From Xenorhabdus khoisanae (lineage in GTDB: Bacteria > Pseudomonadota > Gammaproteobacteria > Enterobacterales > Enterobacteriaceae): a stretch of 59,412 nt of DNA. The notes beneath the pieces were generated by a model that saw only the letters and a program-made list of their open reading frames with translations, searched no databases and was not told the origin of the DNA. The stretch is taken from assembly GCF_001037465.1 (NCBI RefSeq), contig NZ_LFCV01000015.1:1-59412 (forward strand). Direction: 5' to 3'. Positions 23,503 through 33,110 of the stretch are shown in pieces; the stretch's first letter is position 1, and each line of letters starts with the position of its first letter. The position numbers and the translations under genes were made by a program.

Positions 23503-24888
23503 TTACATGACAAGGTTGAGAAGCAGTACACCACACAGCCCAATCCCCCATGCAATTGTGGTAGGGATTGACCAGATAATCATCTGTTGTTTGGCATCTT
23601 TAATGCCCATCATTCGGTTAACCATCCAGAACAGACTGTCATTGAAGTAACCGAAAAACAGTGTACCTACTGTCGCAGCCTGAGCAGCCACCAACATATT
23701 AATATCTGGTATCTGATTGAGAATAGGTGCTGAAATAGAGGCTGAAGTAATCATTGCCACTGTTCCAGAACCTTGAATCAAGCGAACTAGCGTCGAAATG
23801 ACGAATGGAATCAAAACTGGTATTATTGGCAGGCTGGCAATATATTGTGCTAGTATCGTTCCCGTAACACTTTCGTTTAATACAGCTCCCAACGCTCCCC
23901 CAGCTCCTGTTACTAATAAGATTCCTCCTACTGCTTGTAACCCTGTTTCCAAATGTTCGATCACTTCTTGTTTGCTGACTTTTGGCATTAAAGTATAAAT
24001 TGCCAGCAATACGCTGATTGCCAGAGCGATAATAGGTGAACCAAGAAAATCAAAAGATTGAAAATAGAAATGGTTTTCCTTCCCAATAAACACATCAATT
24101 TTCAGTAACAACCCATTAACCACATTGATAAGAATCAGAACTATTGGCACAACGATAGGTAAAAGGGAAAAAAATAAGCTCGGTAGAGGCTTATTAGATT
24201 TTGCCTCCATATAATTTCGATGAGTCTGTTGCAGATTTACTGAGTCTTCTTGTGTATCAATTATCTGATAATCAGAATATTTAGTTTCCAACCACTTTGC
24301 ATAAAAGGTAATACCAATAACACATGGAACAGCCAATATTGCACCTGCCAGCATCATTGTACCTACACTTACTCCGAATATCCCAGCCACACCAAGCGGG
24401 CCTGGCGTTGGTGGAACAATATGATGAGTAACCACCAGCCCTCCTGCTAATGCAACCCCCATCGTCAATACACTCCGTTTGCCTTTCTTTGCTAATGCCT
24501 TTGCCAACGGATAAAGAATCACAAAGGCTGAATTCACAAATATGGGAATACTAACAATATAACCGGTAACTGCCAGAGCCCATTCTTCGCGTTTTTTTCC
24601 CAGCCATTTAATTAAGCTATAAGCGATTTGTTCAGTTGCACCGGACACTTCCAATATCCGTCCCATCATGATTCCCAACCCAATCACAATGCCAATACTG
24701 CCCAGTGTCGAACCAAATCCTTTGGTAATCACTTCAACAACATTACTTATCGTGAAACCACCAGTTATCCCAGCAATTATCGCAGCAATCAGCATAGCAA
24801 GCAGTACATGAACGCGAGTGCGCAACACCAGAAAAATCAGTGTAAATACTGCTACCCCCAATCCAATAATTGGAATATAAAATGTCAT
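23503..24888 (-). CDS. GntP-family permease, copy 2 (YgbN-like)
   Basis: This gene encodes a 461-residue paralogue of the permease at 21741, with the same residues over most of its length (for example GFGSTLGSIGIVIGLG, THHIVPPTPGPLGVAG and the C-terminal WSIPTTIAWGIGLCGVLLLN). Differences cluster in the central cytoplasmic loop (about residues 205-235) and in the loop near 270. The start at 24888 (MTFYIPIIG) is preferred over a TTG two codons upstream and aligns with copy 1. It follows the DeoR-type regulator gene by 262 bp. Probable substrate as for copy 1; having two copies may mean two sugar acids or simple dosage. Confidence 0.9.
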   Translation of the reverse strand: MTFYIPIIGLGVAVFTLIFLVLRTRVHVLLAMLIAAIIAGITGGFTISNVVEVITKGFGSTLGSIGIVIGLGIMMGRILEVSGATEQIAYSLIKWLGKKREEWALAVTGYIVSIPIFVNSAFVILYPLAKALAKKGKRSVLTMGVALAGGLVVTHHIVPPTPGPLGVAGIFGVSVGTMMLAGAILAVPCVIGITFYAKWLETKYSDYQIIDTQEDSVNLQQTHRNYMEAKSNKPLPSLFFSLLPIVVPIVLILINVVNGLLLKIDVFIGKENHFYFQSFDFLGSPIIALAISVLLAIYTLMPKVSKQEVIEHLETGLQAVGGILLVTGAGGALGAVLNESVTGTILAQYIASLPIIPVLIPFVISTLVRLIQGSGTVAMITSASISAPILNQIPDINMLVAAQAATVGTLFFGYFNDSLFWMVNRMMGIKDAKQQMIIWSIPTTIAWGIGLCGVLLLNLVM

Positions 24889-25150
24889 TATCAAGTTCCA
24901 TTTTCATGTGAATTGTTGGCGATAATTTCCCGAATTCCATCATTAAATAAATAGCCGTAGACCAGAAAAATTAGGCTCTGAATATTAATTAACACCAATT
25001 GGCTTCAATTAAATCTGCGAATGTTTTTAAGTAACATAAAATATAATTAATATTCCATAAAATATGCATCATCAATAATTATAACTATCTTTTCTTTCCA
25101 TATAATCCTTTGGGGTTATTGTATAAGTAACACTGACTTCCTATAGATAC

Positions 25151-25918
25151 TTATACATCGACAATATGCAGTTTCAGACCTGTTTCGCGTAATTGTTTCT
25201 GTTCTGACATCGGTAACTGCCCATCACATACTATGTCATTCAGATCTGACAATGGACAAACCCGGAACATGCCGTATTTACCGTATTTGCTACTATCAGA
25301 AATTAATATTTTTCTACGCGCAATTTCCAACAACATCTGTTTTACAAAAACTTTCTCCTCATGGGGAGTCGAAATCCCATGTTCAAGATCCCATGAGCTG
25401 GTACTGATAAATGCAATATCTACATTCAACGTACGCAACACCATGGCTGCAGTATTTCCAACACAGGAATAATTGCGTTTATCTACCTGCCCTCCTGTGT
25501 GGAACAAGTTAAGTTGAGGTTTATTCATCAAATAATGAGTAATCGAAAAATCATTCGTAACAATTGTCAGATTGAAGCGCTCCGCCAGTACTTGAGCAAT
25601 TTCAAATGTCGTAGTTCCTGCATCCAAATACACAACCTGTCCATCTTTCACTAATGATGCAGCATATTTTCCGAGCGCACGCTTATTACGGTGATTTATG
25701 AGTGCTTTCTCACTCCAAGGTAATTCTTGTCGCAAAGCGTCGTTTAGCTGAACACCTCCCGTGATACTAATAACTTTCCCTTCATCTTCCAAAATGCGAA
25801 TATCCCGTCTCACGGTCATATGAGAAACGTTCAATAACTCAACTAATTCACTAATAGAAACCGTCCGATGTTCATGTAAGTGACGGTAAATAAAATCTCT
25901 GCGCTCTGGGGGGCTCAT
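25151..25918 (-). CDS. DeoR/GlpR-family transcriptional regulator of the threonate cluster
   Basis: This gene encodes a 255-residue regulator. The N-terminal winged helix-turn-helix (MSPPERRDFIYRHLHEHRTV, then SISELVELLNVSHMTVRRDI) is the DeoR signature; the C-terminal DeoRC sugar-phosphate sensor domain shows YLDAGTTTFEIAQVL, TNDFSITHYL and ISTSSWDLEHGISTP. The start at 25918 has AGGAG 7 nt upstream; a longer reading from 25969 would overlap otnI. Position inside the ltnD-otnK-otnI gene series suggests control by a tetronate-phosphate; E. coli YgbI plays the equivalent part but is divergently encoded there. Confidence 0.9.
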   Translation of the reverse strand: MSPPERRDFIYRHLHEHRTVSISELVELLNVSHMTVRRDIRILEDEGKVISITGGVQLNDALRQELPWSEKALINHRNKRALGKYAASLVKDGQVVYLDAGTTTFEIAQVLAERFNLTIVTNDFSITHYLMNKPQLNLFHTGGQVDKRNYSCVGNTAAMVLRTLNVDIAFISTSSWDLEHGISTPHEEKVFVKQMLLEIARRKILISDSSKYGKYGMFRVCPLSDLNDIVCDGQLPMSEQKQLRETGLKLHIVDV

Positions 25919-25944
25919 TAGCACTCCTACTACGTACCACACGA

Positions 25945-26724
25945 TTATTGTTTGGCTTTTCTCAACCACCCAAGCCCTTCTTCTGTATGTCCTACCGGAT
26001 AATACTCACATCCAATCCATCCTTGATATCCCATTTCATCCAATTGTCTAAACAGCCAGAAATAATTGACCTCACCTCTATCTGGTTCGTGCCGTTCCGG
26101 CACTGAGGCAATTTGAATATGGCTGAATTTTCCCCACAACCGCTCTATAGTCCGTAGTAAATTCCCTTCCATAATTTGACAGTGGTAAAGATCCAGTTGG
26201 ATAAATACATTTTTACGATCTATAACCTTTAACAGTGCTTCAGCTTGATTTTGTGTTGTCAAAAAATAGTCTGGCATATCTCGGGTATTGATCGGTTCAA
26301 TTAAAATATTGATGCCATATTCAGCCATCACATCCGCAGCATACTGAATATTAGTGATATAGCATACACGTTGCTGATCATGCGTAAATTTTTTATCCCA
26401 TTTTCCAGCCATTACGTGAATTTGTTTACAACCTAATGCCAAAGCATATTCCAGAGCCTTATCCACTCCTTCTGCAAAAGCTTTTTCATGACCCGGTAAA
26501 CAAGCAATGCCTCTATCACCTGAACTCCAATCTCCTGCCGGCATATTAAATAGCACTTGTGTAAGTTGATATTTTTTCAATAAGGCTGCGAGTTCTGTGG
26601 CTGATGCCTCATAAGGAAATAAACATTCAATACCTTTGAAGCCAGCATTTGCTGCCAATAAAAAACGCTCAATAAATGGAACCTCATTAAACATCGTGCT
26701 CAAATTTGCGGCGAATCTAGTCAT
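25945..26724 (-). CDS. otnI: 2-oxo-tetronate isomerase (hydroxypyruvate isomerase family) OtnI
   Basis: This gene encodes a 259-residue TIM-barrel sugar-phosphate isomerase of the Hyi family. The N-terminus TRFAANLSTMFNEVPFIERF and GFKGIECLFPYE is diagnostic; metal-ligand candidates lie in ILIEPINTRDMP, IQLDLYHCQIMEG, SHIQIASVPERHEPDRG and IGCEYYP. In the characterised L-threonate/D-erythronate route OtnI interconverts 2-oxo- and 3-oxo-tetronate before phosphorylation. It is separated from otnK by 143 bp, where otnC is normally found, and is followed after 26 bp by the regulator. Confidence 0.88.
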   Translation of the reverse strand: MTRFAANLSTMFNEVPFIERFLLAANAGFKGIECLFPYEASATELAALLKKYQLTQVLFNMPAGDWSSGDRGIACLPGHEKAFAEGVDKALEYALALGCKQIHVMAGKWDKKFTHDQQRVCYITNIQYAADVMAEYGINILIEPINTRDMPDYFLTTQNQAEALLKVIDRKNVFIQLDLYHCQIMEGNLLRTIERLWGKFSHIQIASVPERHEPDRGEVNYFWLFRQLDEMGYQGWIGCEYYPVGHTEEGLGWLRKAKQ

Positions 26725-26867
26725 AACTGGCTCTTAATAATTATTGCTCTGAGATAATATATTTCAGCTTTTCTACATTAAATATTAATTAATTTAGCCA
26801 CCCTTAGTGAGAAAGATATAATTACAGACAAATATTTATTCCACTAATACTACACCTGCTCCCTTTC
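26725..26867 (-). other. Gap where otnC would be expected
   Basis: This 143-bp AT-rich stretch contains no open frame of useful length. In E. coli (ygbK-ygbL-ygbM) and Haemophilus (HI1011-1013) a class II aldolase gene (otnC) of about 630 bp lies here. One minus-strand frame running past the otnK stop reads WIGKGAGVVLVE before a stop; I could not relate it to OtnC, so it is not claimed as a relic. Confidence 0.5.
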
Positions 26868-28145
26868 CTATCCATGAAAAACCTTTTGTGCGTCCAGAAA
26901 GAAATCCTTCCCACCAAAATTACCTGATTTCAACACTAACCAACAATCTGTATGTAAGCCATGTACCCAAGGAACCCCTGGTGATATAAGAGTCCCGATA
27001 CTCACTTGCTTAATTCCCAAACTCCGTACAACCTGAGCGGAGGTTTCTCCACCAGCAACAATAAAAGTATTGAACTCCTGATACCTCAATTTCCTAACAA
27101 CTTCAGCAAAAACCTGTTCAACCGCATTACTGGTTTTTGTAGCTCCATATCGCTGCTGAATCAAACCTAACATTTCAGGGGATTGTGTAGAATATAAAAT
27201 TGGTGCTAAGCCATCCGTTGGTTGTTGCATGACCCAATCTGCCAACAAACTGGAATAGTTGGAATTGTAAATACACTCCTCCACATTCAATGCCATAGCA
27301 GGAGCAATTTTTTTATATTCAAGAACCTGACGGTTTGTCGTGGTAGAACAACTGCCAGAAAGAATAACTGACTTTCTACCTTTAGCTGGCAGGGTATACC
27401 CAATTACAGAAGCTGCCAGATTTTGCCCTGAATGATAGCTGGCAAGTGCTGCTCCTAAACCTGAACCACCAGTTACAAAAGTCATGTCTGATGTAGCTTG
27501 AGCAATAAGCAACAAATCCTCCATCATCATGGCATCAACAACAGCATAACGAATACCACCTTGGCGCAATAGCTCCAAGTGACGACGAATAGCCAGTTTT
27601 CCCTGACGGATACAATCAAGATTAATCAATCCCGACCTTCCTTTTGATTGCTGTTCTATCAATCGCAGTAAATTGGCATCTTTCATCGGAGTGACTGGAT
27701 GATATTGCATTCCACTTTCGTTCAATAACTGTCCATTAACAAACAAATGCCCGTGAACTACTGTCCGTCCATTAATTGGAAGAGCTGGGCAAATCAGGCT
27801 GATATCAACTTGGAGTTCATCCATTAAAGCATCTATAACGGGGCCAATATTTCCTTCAGATGTGGAATCGAAAGTAGAACAGTATTTGAAAAATAGTTGT
27901 CGGCAGCCAGCTTTGTTCCAGAGCCACCGACAAGATTCCAATGATTGTTTAACCGCTTCATCAACAGAGCAAGAGCGAGTTTTCAGACTAATTACGACAG
28001 CATCTACATCATATGGTACGAATGTATTTTCATCTGGGCCCCCTAACAACTGTACGATCTGCCACCCATTTTGTACCATAAAGCTGGCAATATCCGTTGC
28101 TCCAGTGAAATCATCCGCAATTACTCCCAATTTGATGGACATCAT
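26868..28145 (-). CDS. otnK: 3-oxo-tetronate kinase OtnK (four-carbon acid sugar kinase)
   Basis: This gene encodes a 425-residue kinase of the DUF1537 family, which phosphorylates 3-oxo-tetronate at C4. The N-terminal domain opens LGVIADDFTGATDIASFM; C-terminal nucleotide-binding signatures are ILSGSCSTTTNRQVL, FIVAGGETSAQVVRSLGI and VLKSGNFGGKDFF. Length is normal for the family (about 420). AGGGAA lies before the ATG pair at 28145/28142. It follows ltnD by 5 nt. The usual product-consuming decarboxylase gene otnC is missing next to it. Confidence 0.92.
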   Translation of the reverse strand: MMSIKLGVIADDFTGATDIASFMVQNGWQIVQLLGGPDENTFVPYDVDAVVISLKTRSCSVDEAVKQSLESCRWLWNKAGCRQLFFKYCSTFDSTSEGNIGPVIDALMDELQVDISLICPALPINGRTVVHGHLFVNGQLLNESGMQYHPVTPMKDANLLRLIEQQSKGRSGLINLDCIRQGKLAIRRHLELLRQGGIRYAVVDAMMMEDLLLIAQATSDMTFVTGGSGLGAALASYHSGQNLAASVIGYTLPAKGRKSVILSGSCSTTTNRQVLEYKKIAPAMALNVEECIYNSNYSSLLADWVMQQPTDGLAPILYSTQSPEMLGLIQQRYGATKTSNAVEQVFAEVVRKLRYQEFNTFIVAGGETSAQVVRSLGIKQVSIGTLISPGVPWVHGLHTDCWLVLKSGNFGGKDFFLDAQKVFHG

Positions 28146-28150
28146 TTTCC

Positions 28151-29047
28151 CTATGGTAATGTTATTCCTTTGAATGTCTTAATCACTGCGCTGTCATTCC
28201 ATTGTCCCAGTCCCTCATTGCTGGCAGCTAAAAACATTTGATGTGCCGTTGCTGCCATCGGTAGAGGAAATTTCATCGTCCTTCCAGCGTCAAGCACAAT
28301 TCCCAAATCTTTCACAAACACATCTACGGAAGACCTAGGCGTATAATCCCCTGACAAAATGTGGGGTACACGGTTTTCAAACATCCATGAATTTCCCGCA
28401 GCATGAGTTACTATGTCATACATTAAATCCAATGCGATACCTGCCTTGGCAGCAAAGGCCATGCTTTCCGCTGCGACGGCAATATGCACACCAGCCAATA
28501 ACTGATGGATCATTTTAACGATTGATCCTTGACCAATTTCACTGCCAATGTAGTAAAGGTGTTCTGCAATTACATCGAAAATCGACCTAAGTCGGTCAAA
28601 CAATTCAGAAGAGCCAGAGACCATAATTGTTAATTGCCCCTGTGCAGCCTTCAAAGATCCCCCTGAAATCGGCGCATCAAGCATTTTAATATGGTATTCG
28701 TGTAAACGGCTGGCAAAATCCCGTGCCTGTTCAGCGGATACAGTACTGTGTAGAACAACAATTGTACCCGCCTTAAGTTGCTTAACTAATGGCTTTTCTC
28801 CACCAAATAGAATGTGCTCTATTTGCACACCGTTAACCACGACCAATAAAAGGATATCCAGTTCCTGTCCCCATTGAACAGCACTATCAGCAACTCCCAT
28901 TGCACCTATCTGTTTGAACTGCTCACAAGCTTTTACATTTAGATCAAAGCCGTAGGTCGGAATACCTGCTCTTACTAAGGACTGTGCGATACCCATTCCC
29001 ATCGCTCCCAGCCCTATGACCCCTATTTTTTGTATTGAATTATTCAT
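28151..29047 (-). CDS. ltnD: L-threonate dehydrogenase LtnD
   Basis: This gene encodes a 298-residue member of the beta-hydroxyacid dehydrogenase family. It has the NAD+-binding GVIGLGAMGMGIAQSLVRAG, the substrate motif DAPISGGSLKAAQGQ and the catalytic-lysine helix GSIVKMIHQLLAGVH. LtnD oxidises L-threonate to 2-oxo-tetronate, the first step of the pathway continued by OtnI and OtnK. The start at 29047 has AGGGAAC upstream; a longer start at 29095 lacks a ribosome site. First gene of the cluster; E. coli YgbJ is the equivalent. Confidence 0.9.
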   Translation of the reverse strand: MNNSIQKIGVIGLGAMGMGIAQSLVRAGIPTYGFDLNVKACEQFKQIGAMGVADSAVQWGQELDILLLVVVNGVQIEHILFGGEKPLVKQLKAGTIVVLHSTVSAEQARDFASRLHEYHIKMLDAPISGGSLKAAQGQLTIMVSGSSELFDRLRSIFDVIAEHLYYIGSEIGQGSIVKMIHQLLAGVHIAVAAESMAFAAKAGIALDLMYDIVTHAAGNSWMFENRVPHILSGDYTPRSSVDVFVKDLGIVLDAGRTMKFPLPMAATAHQMFLAASNEGLGQWNDSAVIKTFKGITLP

Positions 29048-29090
29048 GAGGTTCCCTGGTGTTGTGTGACAATTTGTTACCTTTTTAATC

Positions 29091-29130
29091 TTCACATAGT
29101 TACATTCACAAAAAAACGATGGATATCACA
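29091..29130. promoter_or_regulatory. TTCACA/ATCACA repeats upstream of ltnD
   Basis: In the 389-bp gap between ltnD and the yidB-like gene, TTCACA occurs at 29091 and 29105 and ATCACA at 29125 on the plus strand (TGTGAA/TGTGAT on the ltnD strand). This is possible regulator or CRP half-site material in the ltnD promoter. The rest of the gap is AT-rich, with a small hairpin CACCT-AAAATA-AGGTG near 29275, and presumably holds both divergent promoters. Confidence 0.25.
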
Positions 29131-29436
29131 TTAAAAATTTATCTCCCGCAGGAAAGAAATCCATTTAATGGATTGAATTAACTAATTATTTTTAAAAGCA
29201 ACCGAAAGAATTATTTCACATATCCGTGTTAATAACATAAGAAAAATTACTCAATACTCCAACCTCCCATCTCCACCTAAAATAAGGTGATTTTGAAATA
29301 TTGTGCTACTGTAATAATTAAATCTGTCACTTAGCTTTATTTCATAACATTTCTACTACTTTATTCCTGTAAACGTACCTAACTAAGTGTTTTATCTGGT
29401 CAAGCAGACAAAACCTCAACAAAGGGGAGTGTTACG

Positions 29437-29697
29437 ATGGGCTTTTTCGATCAAATCGCTAATATGTTGAGTGGTGGTAAAAACCAGCAGCTTCAGCATG
29501 TGATGGACTGGGTTGAAGGTCAGAGAGGAATAAGTGGGTTAATTGATAAGTTTTCCCAGCAAGGTCTGGATGGGACGATTCACTCATGGATTAGTTCCGG
29601 TGAAAATAAAGTCACCCCAAACGGTGAAGTGCCGGAAAATCTGGATTTAAAATCGGCTGGCATAAATCTCTTGAAAAATAAACTGCTAGGGAAATAA
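29437..29697 (+). CDS. Shortened YidB-like protein (DUF937 family)
   Basis: This gene encodes an 86-residue protein. The first ~52 residues (MGFFDQIANMLSGGKNQQLQ, then DWVEGQRGISGLIDKFSQQG and HSWISSGEN) and the last ~25 (SAGINLLKNKLLGK) match the two ends of E. coli YidB (132 residues), but about 45 central residues are missing in frame. AAGGGGAG precedes the ATG. YidB function is unknown; the family sometimes takes part in inner-membrane biology, but this is not established. It is convergent with metE and shares a terminator region. Confidence 0.8.
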   Translation: MGFFDQIANMLSGGKNQQLQHVMDWVEGQRGISGLIDKFSQQGLDGTIHSWISSGENKVTPNGEVPENLDLKSAGINLLKNKLLGK

Positions 29698-29707
29698 TCT
29701 CTTTAAA

Positions 29708-29738
29708 CCCGCCACATTACATCCTCTGTGGCGGGCGT
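29708..29738 (+). terminator. Terminator after the yidB-like gene
   Basis: CCCGCCACA and TGTGGCGGG pair around a 10-nt loop and are followed by CGTTTTC. On the opposite strand the same stem is followed by TTTAAAG, so it may also end metE transcripts. Confidence 0.82.
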
Positions 29739-29758
29739 TTTCAACTTATCTCTTAATT

Positions 29759-32044
29759 TTAAAGATAATTATTCACTGAAGCACGCAGGCGTTTTGCGGC
29801 TTCTACCATGTTCGCCAATGATTGTCTGGTTTCTGTCCAACCACGGGTTTTCAAACCACAATCCGGGTTTACCCACAAGCGCTCAACAGGGATACGGTCA
29901 GCCGCTTTACGCAGTAATGCTTCAATCCATTCAACACTTGGCACGTTTGGTGAGTGAATATCATATACACCAGGCCCAATTTCATTCGGATATGAGAAAT
30001 CTTCGAATGAATCTAACAACTCCATATCTGAACGGGAAGTTTCAATGGTGATCACGTCCGCATCCAGTGCTGCAATAGACGGCATGATGTCATTGAACTC
30101 GCAGTAACACATATGGGTGTGAATTTGGGTATCATCTTCCGCAATTGCTGCGCTCAGTTTGAAGGCATCCACCGCCCATTCCAAATATGCCTGCCATTCT
30201 TCTCTGCGAAGTGGCAGCCCTTCACGCAATGCAGGCTCATCAATCTGAATGATACCAATGCCTGCTTTCTGTAAATCATCAACTTCATCACGCAGAGCCA
30301 GCGCTATCTGTTTAGCGATAGTTTCCCGGCTGACATCTTCCCTTGGGAATGACCAACAGAGAATCGTCACCGGCCCTGTTAACATCCCTTTCACAGGTTT
30401 ATCAGTCAAGGATTGTGCATAAGTCGCCCAATCTACAGTAATGGCTTCCGGGCGGCTGATATCGCCGATAATCACTGGTGGTTTTACGCAACGGGAACCG
30501 TAGCTTTGCACCCAACCATTTTGCGTGAAGACATAACCATCAAAGTGTTCACCGAAATATTCCACCATGTCGTTACGTTCAGCTTCCCCATGCACCAGCA
30601 CATCCAGCCCCAAATGTTCCTGTTCTTGAATCGCCTGCTTAATATGTTCACTGATATTGGTTCGGTAATGCGTACTATCCACCCGGCCCTTTTTGAAATC
30701 GAGACGCAAGCCACGAATTTCCGTTGTTTGCGGGAATGAACCGATAGTTGTTGTTGGCCACAGCGGTAAGTTATAACGTTGACGCTGAAGCTTGGCACGT
30801 TCAGGATATGCCTGATAGCGTTCACTATCTTGCGGCTTGATCGCAGCGATGCGCTCAGTAACCGCTGGATTATTTACCCTTGTGGAGCTGCGGCGGGCAC
30901 GAATTGGGGCACTATAAGCATCCAGTTCAGACTGATTACTGCCTTCTGGTGCATTCAATGCTTGCGACAACAAAGAAAGCTCCGCACATTTCTGCAATGC
31001 AAAGGCAAACCAGCTCTTCACTTCTTCGTCTAATCCTGTTTCATCATTCAGGTCAATCGGGCTATGCAGTAATGAACAGGAAGTACCAATCCACACATTT
31101 CTCTTACTGACCAATGGTGCAACAAGCTGATATTTCTCACTCAAATCTGCTCGCCAGACATTGCGACCATTAATAACCCCCAATGAAAGCAACCAATTAT
31201 CCGGCAGTGAGTTATCCAAACTCTCAAGGGAATCTTGTCCTGCCACTAAATCAACATGCAGCCCCTGCACTGGCAATGATTTGATTGTCTCCAGATTATG
31301 GCCGATGCTATCGAAATAGGTCGTCAGCAGTAATTTCACCTGCCCCTCAAGTGCCTGATAAGCCGTTGGGAACGCCGCGAGCCATTCTTCTGGCAGTTCC
31401 AGCACTAACGCTGGCTCATCAATCTGTACCCACTCAATGCCACGTTTCGCCAGTTCTGCCAACACCTGTTGGTATATCGGCAGGATATCCGCCAGTAAAG
31501 ATAAGCGATCAAAAGCCTTGCCCTTCACTTTACCAAGCCATAAATAAGTTACCGGCCCCAACAGGATAGGTTTTATTTTATGTCCCAACGCCAGAGCTTC
31601 ATCCACTTCATCCAGTAACTGGTTCCAGCCTAGTTTGAATTCCTGCCCTTCCTGAAATTCAGGCACGATATAGTGGTAATTTGTGTTGAACCATTTAGTC
31701 ATTTCCGAAGCTGCTACTGGTGTGCCTGTCGGTGCCCGACCACGAGCAATACGGAACAAGGTATCCAGATCAATATTTCCAACTTCGTTTTGATGACGCG
31801 GTGGAACATTGCCCAATAACAAGCTTGTGGTCAATACTTGATCATACCAGGCAAAATCACCAACGGGGACTAAATCAACGCCCGCTTCTTTTTGTTGTTG
31901 CCAATGACGTGCGCGTAATTCACGGCCTGTCTCCAGCAATTCCTGTTGGGAAATCTTACCCGCCCAATAATTTTCTTGCACCTTTTTCAGCTCTCTTTTC
32001 AAGCCGATACGTGGAAAACCTAATGTATGATTCAAAACCGTCAT
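29759..32044 (-). CDS. metE: Cobalamin-independent methionine synthase MetE
   Basis: This gene encodes a 761-residue cytoplasmic enzyme (E. coli 753) transferring a methyl group from methyltetrahydropteroyl-triglutamate to homocysteine. Both beta-barrel halves are present. The C-terminal catalytic half has the zinc ligands in HMCYCEFND (His, Cys) and [10 protein letters not shown] (Cys), the homocysteine/folate region [11 protein letters not shown], and [16 protein letters not shown]. It is divergent from metR, with three met-box-like sequences in the 109-bp intergenic region, so repression by MetJ and activation by MetR are expected. Confidence 0.98.
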   Translation of the reverse strand: MTVLNHTLGFPRIGLKRELKKVQENYWAGKISQQELLETGRELRARHWQQQKEAGVDLVPVGDFAWYDQVLTTSLLLGNVPPRHQNEVGNIDLDTLFRIARGRAPTGTPVAASEMTKWFNTNYHYIVPEFQEGQEFKLGWNQLLDEVDEALALGHKIKPILLGPVTYLWLGKVKGKAFDRLSLLADILPIYQQVLAELAKRGIEWVQIDEPALVLELPEEWLAAFPTAYQALEGQVKLLLTTYFDSIGHNLETIKSLPVQGLHVDLVAGQDSLESLDNSLPDNWLLSLGVINGRNVWRADLSEKYQLVAPLVSKRNVWIGTSCSLLHSPIDLNDETGLDEEVKSWFAFALQKCAELSLLSQALNAPEGSNQSELDAYSAPIRARRSSTRVNNPAVTERIAAIKPQDSERYQAYPERAKLQRQRYNLPLWPTTTIGSFPQTTEIRGLRLDFKKGRVDSTHYRTNISEHIKQAIQEQEHLGLDVLVHGEAERNDMVEYFGEHFDGYVFTQNGWVQSYGSRCVKPPVIIGDISRPEAITVDWATYAQSLTDKPVKGMLTGPVTILCWSFPREDVSRETIAKQIALALRDEVDDLQKAGIGIIQIDEPALREGLPLRREEWQAYLEWAVDAFKLSAAIAEDDTQIHTHMCYCEFNDIMPSIAALDADVITIETSRSDMELLDSFEDFSYPNEIGPGVYDIHSPNVPSVEWIEALLRKAADRIPVERLWVNPDCGLKTRGWTETRQSLANMVEAAKRLRASVNNYL

Positions 32045-32065
32045 GTTATCACCCGTGAAATTTTT

Positions 32066-32089
32066 AGCCGTCTAGATGTTTACACTTCT
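32066..32089. promoter_or_regulatory. MetJ operator (three tandem met boxes)
   Basis: AGCCGTCT, AGATGTTT and ACACTTCT are three contiguous 8-bp units matching the met-box consensus AGACGTCT at 7, 6 and 6 of 8 positions. They sit 22 bp upstream of metE in the metE-metR divergent region, as in E. coli. MetJ with S-adenosylmethionine would repress both genes. Confidence 0.82.
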
Positions 32090-32153
32090 ATAATCAGCAT
32101 GTAGTGTATAAACCACAAGCGCAAATTATTCATTATCAACTTGAAGGTTTTTC

Positions 32154-33110
32154 ATGATCGAAATAAAACACCTAAAAACACTACAAGCACTGAACCATTG
32201 TGGATCGTTGGCTGCTGCTGCAAATTATCTTCATCAAACGCAGTCTGCCCTTTCTCATCAATTCAGTGAATTAGAGCATCGGCTGGGTTTTAAGCTATTC
32301 ATTCGTAAAAGCCAACCTCTGCGATTAACGCCTCAGGGAGAAGTATTATTAAGGCTGGCGGAACAAGTATTACCCTTGATTACGGCTTCCCTGCGTGAAT
32401 GTAACGAACCAGAAGAGGCGAATCTACGCATTGCCATTGAATGCCATAGTTGTATTCAATGGCTGACACCCGCACTTAAGCGTTTTCGTGAAAGCTGGCC
32501 ACAAGTTAACGTGGATTTTAAATCCGGTGTGACGTTTGATCCTCAGCCTGCACTGCAAAAGAGAGAGTTGGATATTGTTCTGACATCAGACATCATTGCG
32601 GACAGTAATCTACATTACACACCACTGTTTGATTATGAAGTGAAACTGGTGATTGCACCGGATCATCCTCTGGCAAATAAACGAGATATCCATCCGCAAG
32701 ATCTTGCTTCTGAGCTCCTATTGATTTATCCCGTTCAACGACAACGGTTTGATATCTGGCGGCGTTTTCTCGAACCTGCCGGTGTCACTCCGACATTGAA
32801 AGCTGTTGATAATACGCTATTGCTGATCCAAATGGTGGCGGCTCGTTTGGGTATTGCTGCATTACCACATTGGGCAGTGGAAACATTCGAAAGACAGGGG
32901 TTGGTTGTGACCCAAACGTTAGGAGAAGGGTTATGGAGCAGATTGTACGCTGCCAACCGAGAAGGAGAACAGCGTCAACCTGCCATTGATACGTTTATTC
33001 GTTCTGCTCGCCAGCACGCGGTGGACAATTTACCTTTTGTGAAGCGGGTTTCAGCATCCAGCGGTGATGCACCCAAAGCGATGCAACAATCAGGCTGCCT
33101 CCAATGGTAA
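32154..33110 (+). CDS. metR: LysR-type activator MetR
   Basis: This gene encodes a 318-residue homocysteine-responsive LysR-type regulator of metE and related genes. The N-terminal helix-turn-helix covers [20 protein letters not shown] and SQLSHQF-type residues (about 5-40); the effector domain contains [19 protein letters not shown] and [19 protein letters not shown]. Length matches E. coli MetR (317). A TGAA-N5-TTCA sequence (32142-32154) of MetR-site type overlaps the start. The last 116 bp overlap the 3' end of the convergent yigM gene. Confidence 0.96.
   Translation: MIEIKHLKTLQALNHCGSLAAAANYLHQTQSALSHQFSELEHRLGFKLFIRKSQPLRLTPQGEVLLRLAEQVLPLITASLRECNEPEEANLRIAIECHSCIQWLTPALKRFRESWPQVNVDFKSGVTFDPQPALQKRELDIVLTSDIIADSNLHYTPLFDYEVKLVIAPDHPLANKRDIHPQDLASELLLIYPVQRQRFDIWRRFLEPAGVTPTLKAVDNTLLLIQMVAARLGIAALPHWAVETFERQGLVVTQTLGEGLWSRLYAANREGEQRQPAIDTFIRSARQHAVDNLPFVKRVSASSGDAPKAMQQSGCLQW

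Noticed and set aside
26830..26867. Relic of otnC in the reading frame past the otnK stop
   Set aside because: Only about 12 codons, with no recognisable match to the class II aldolase family.
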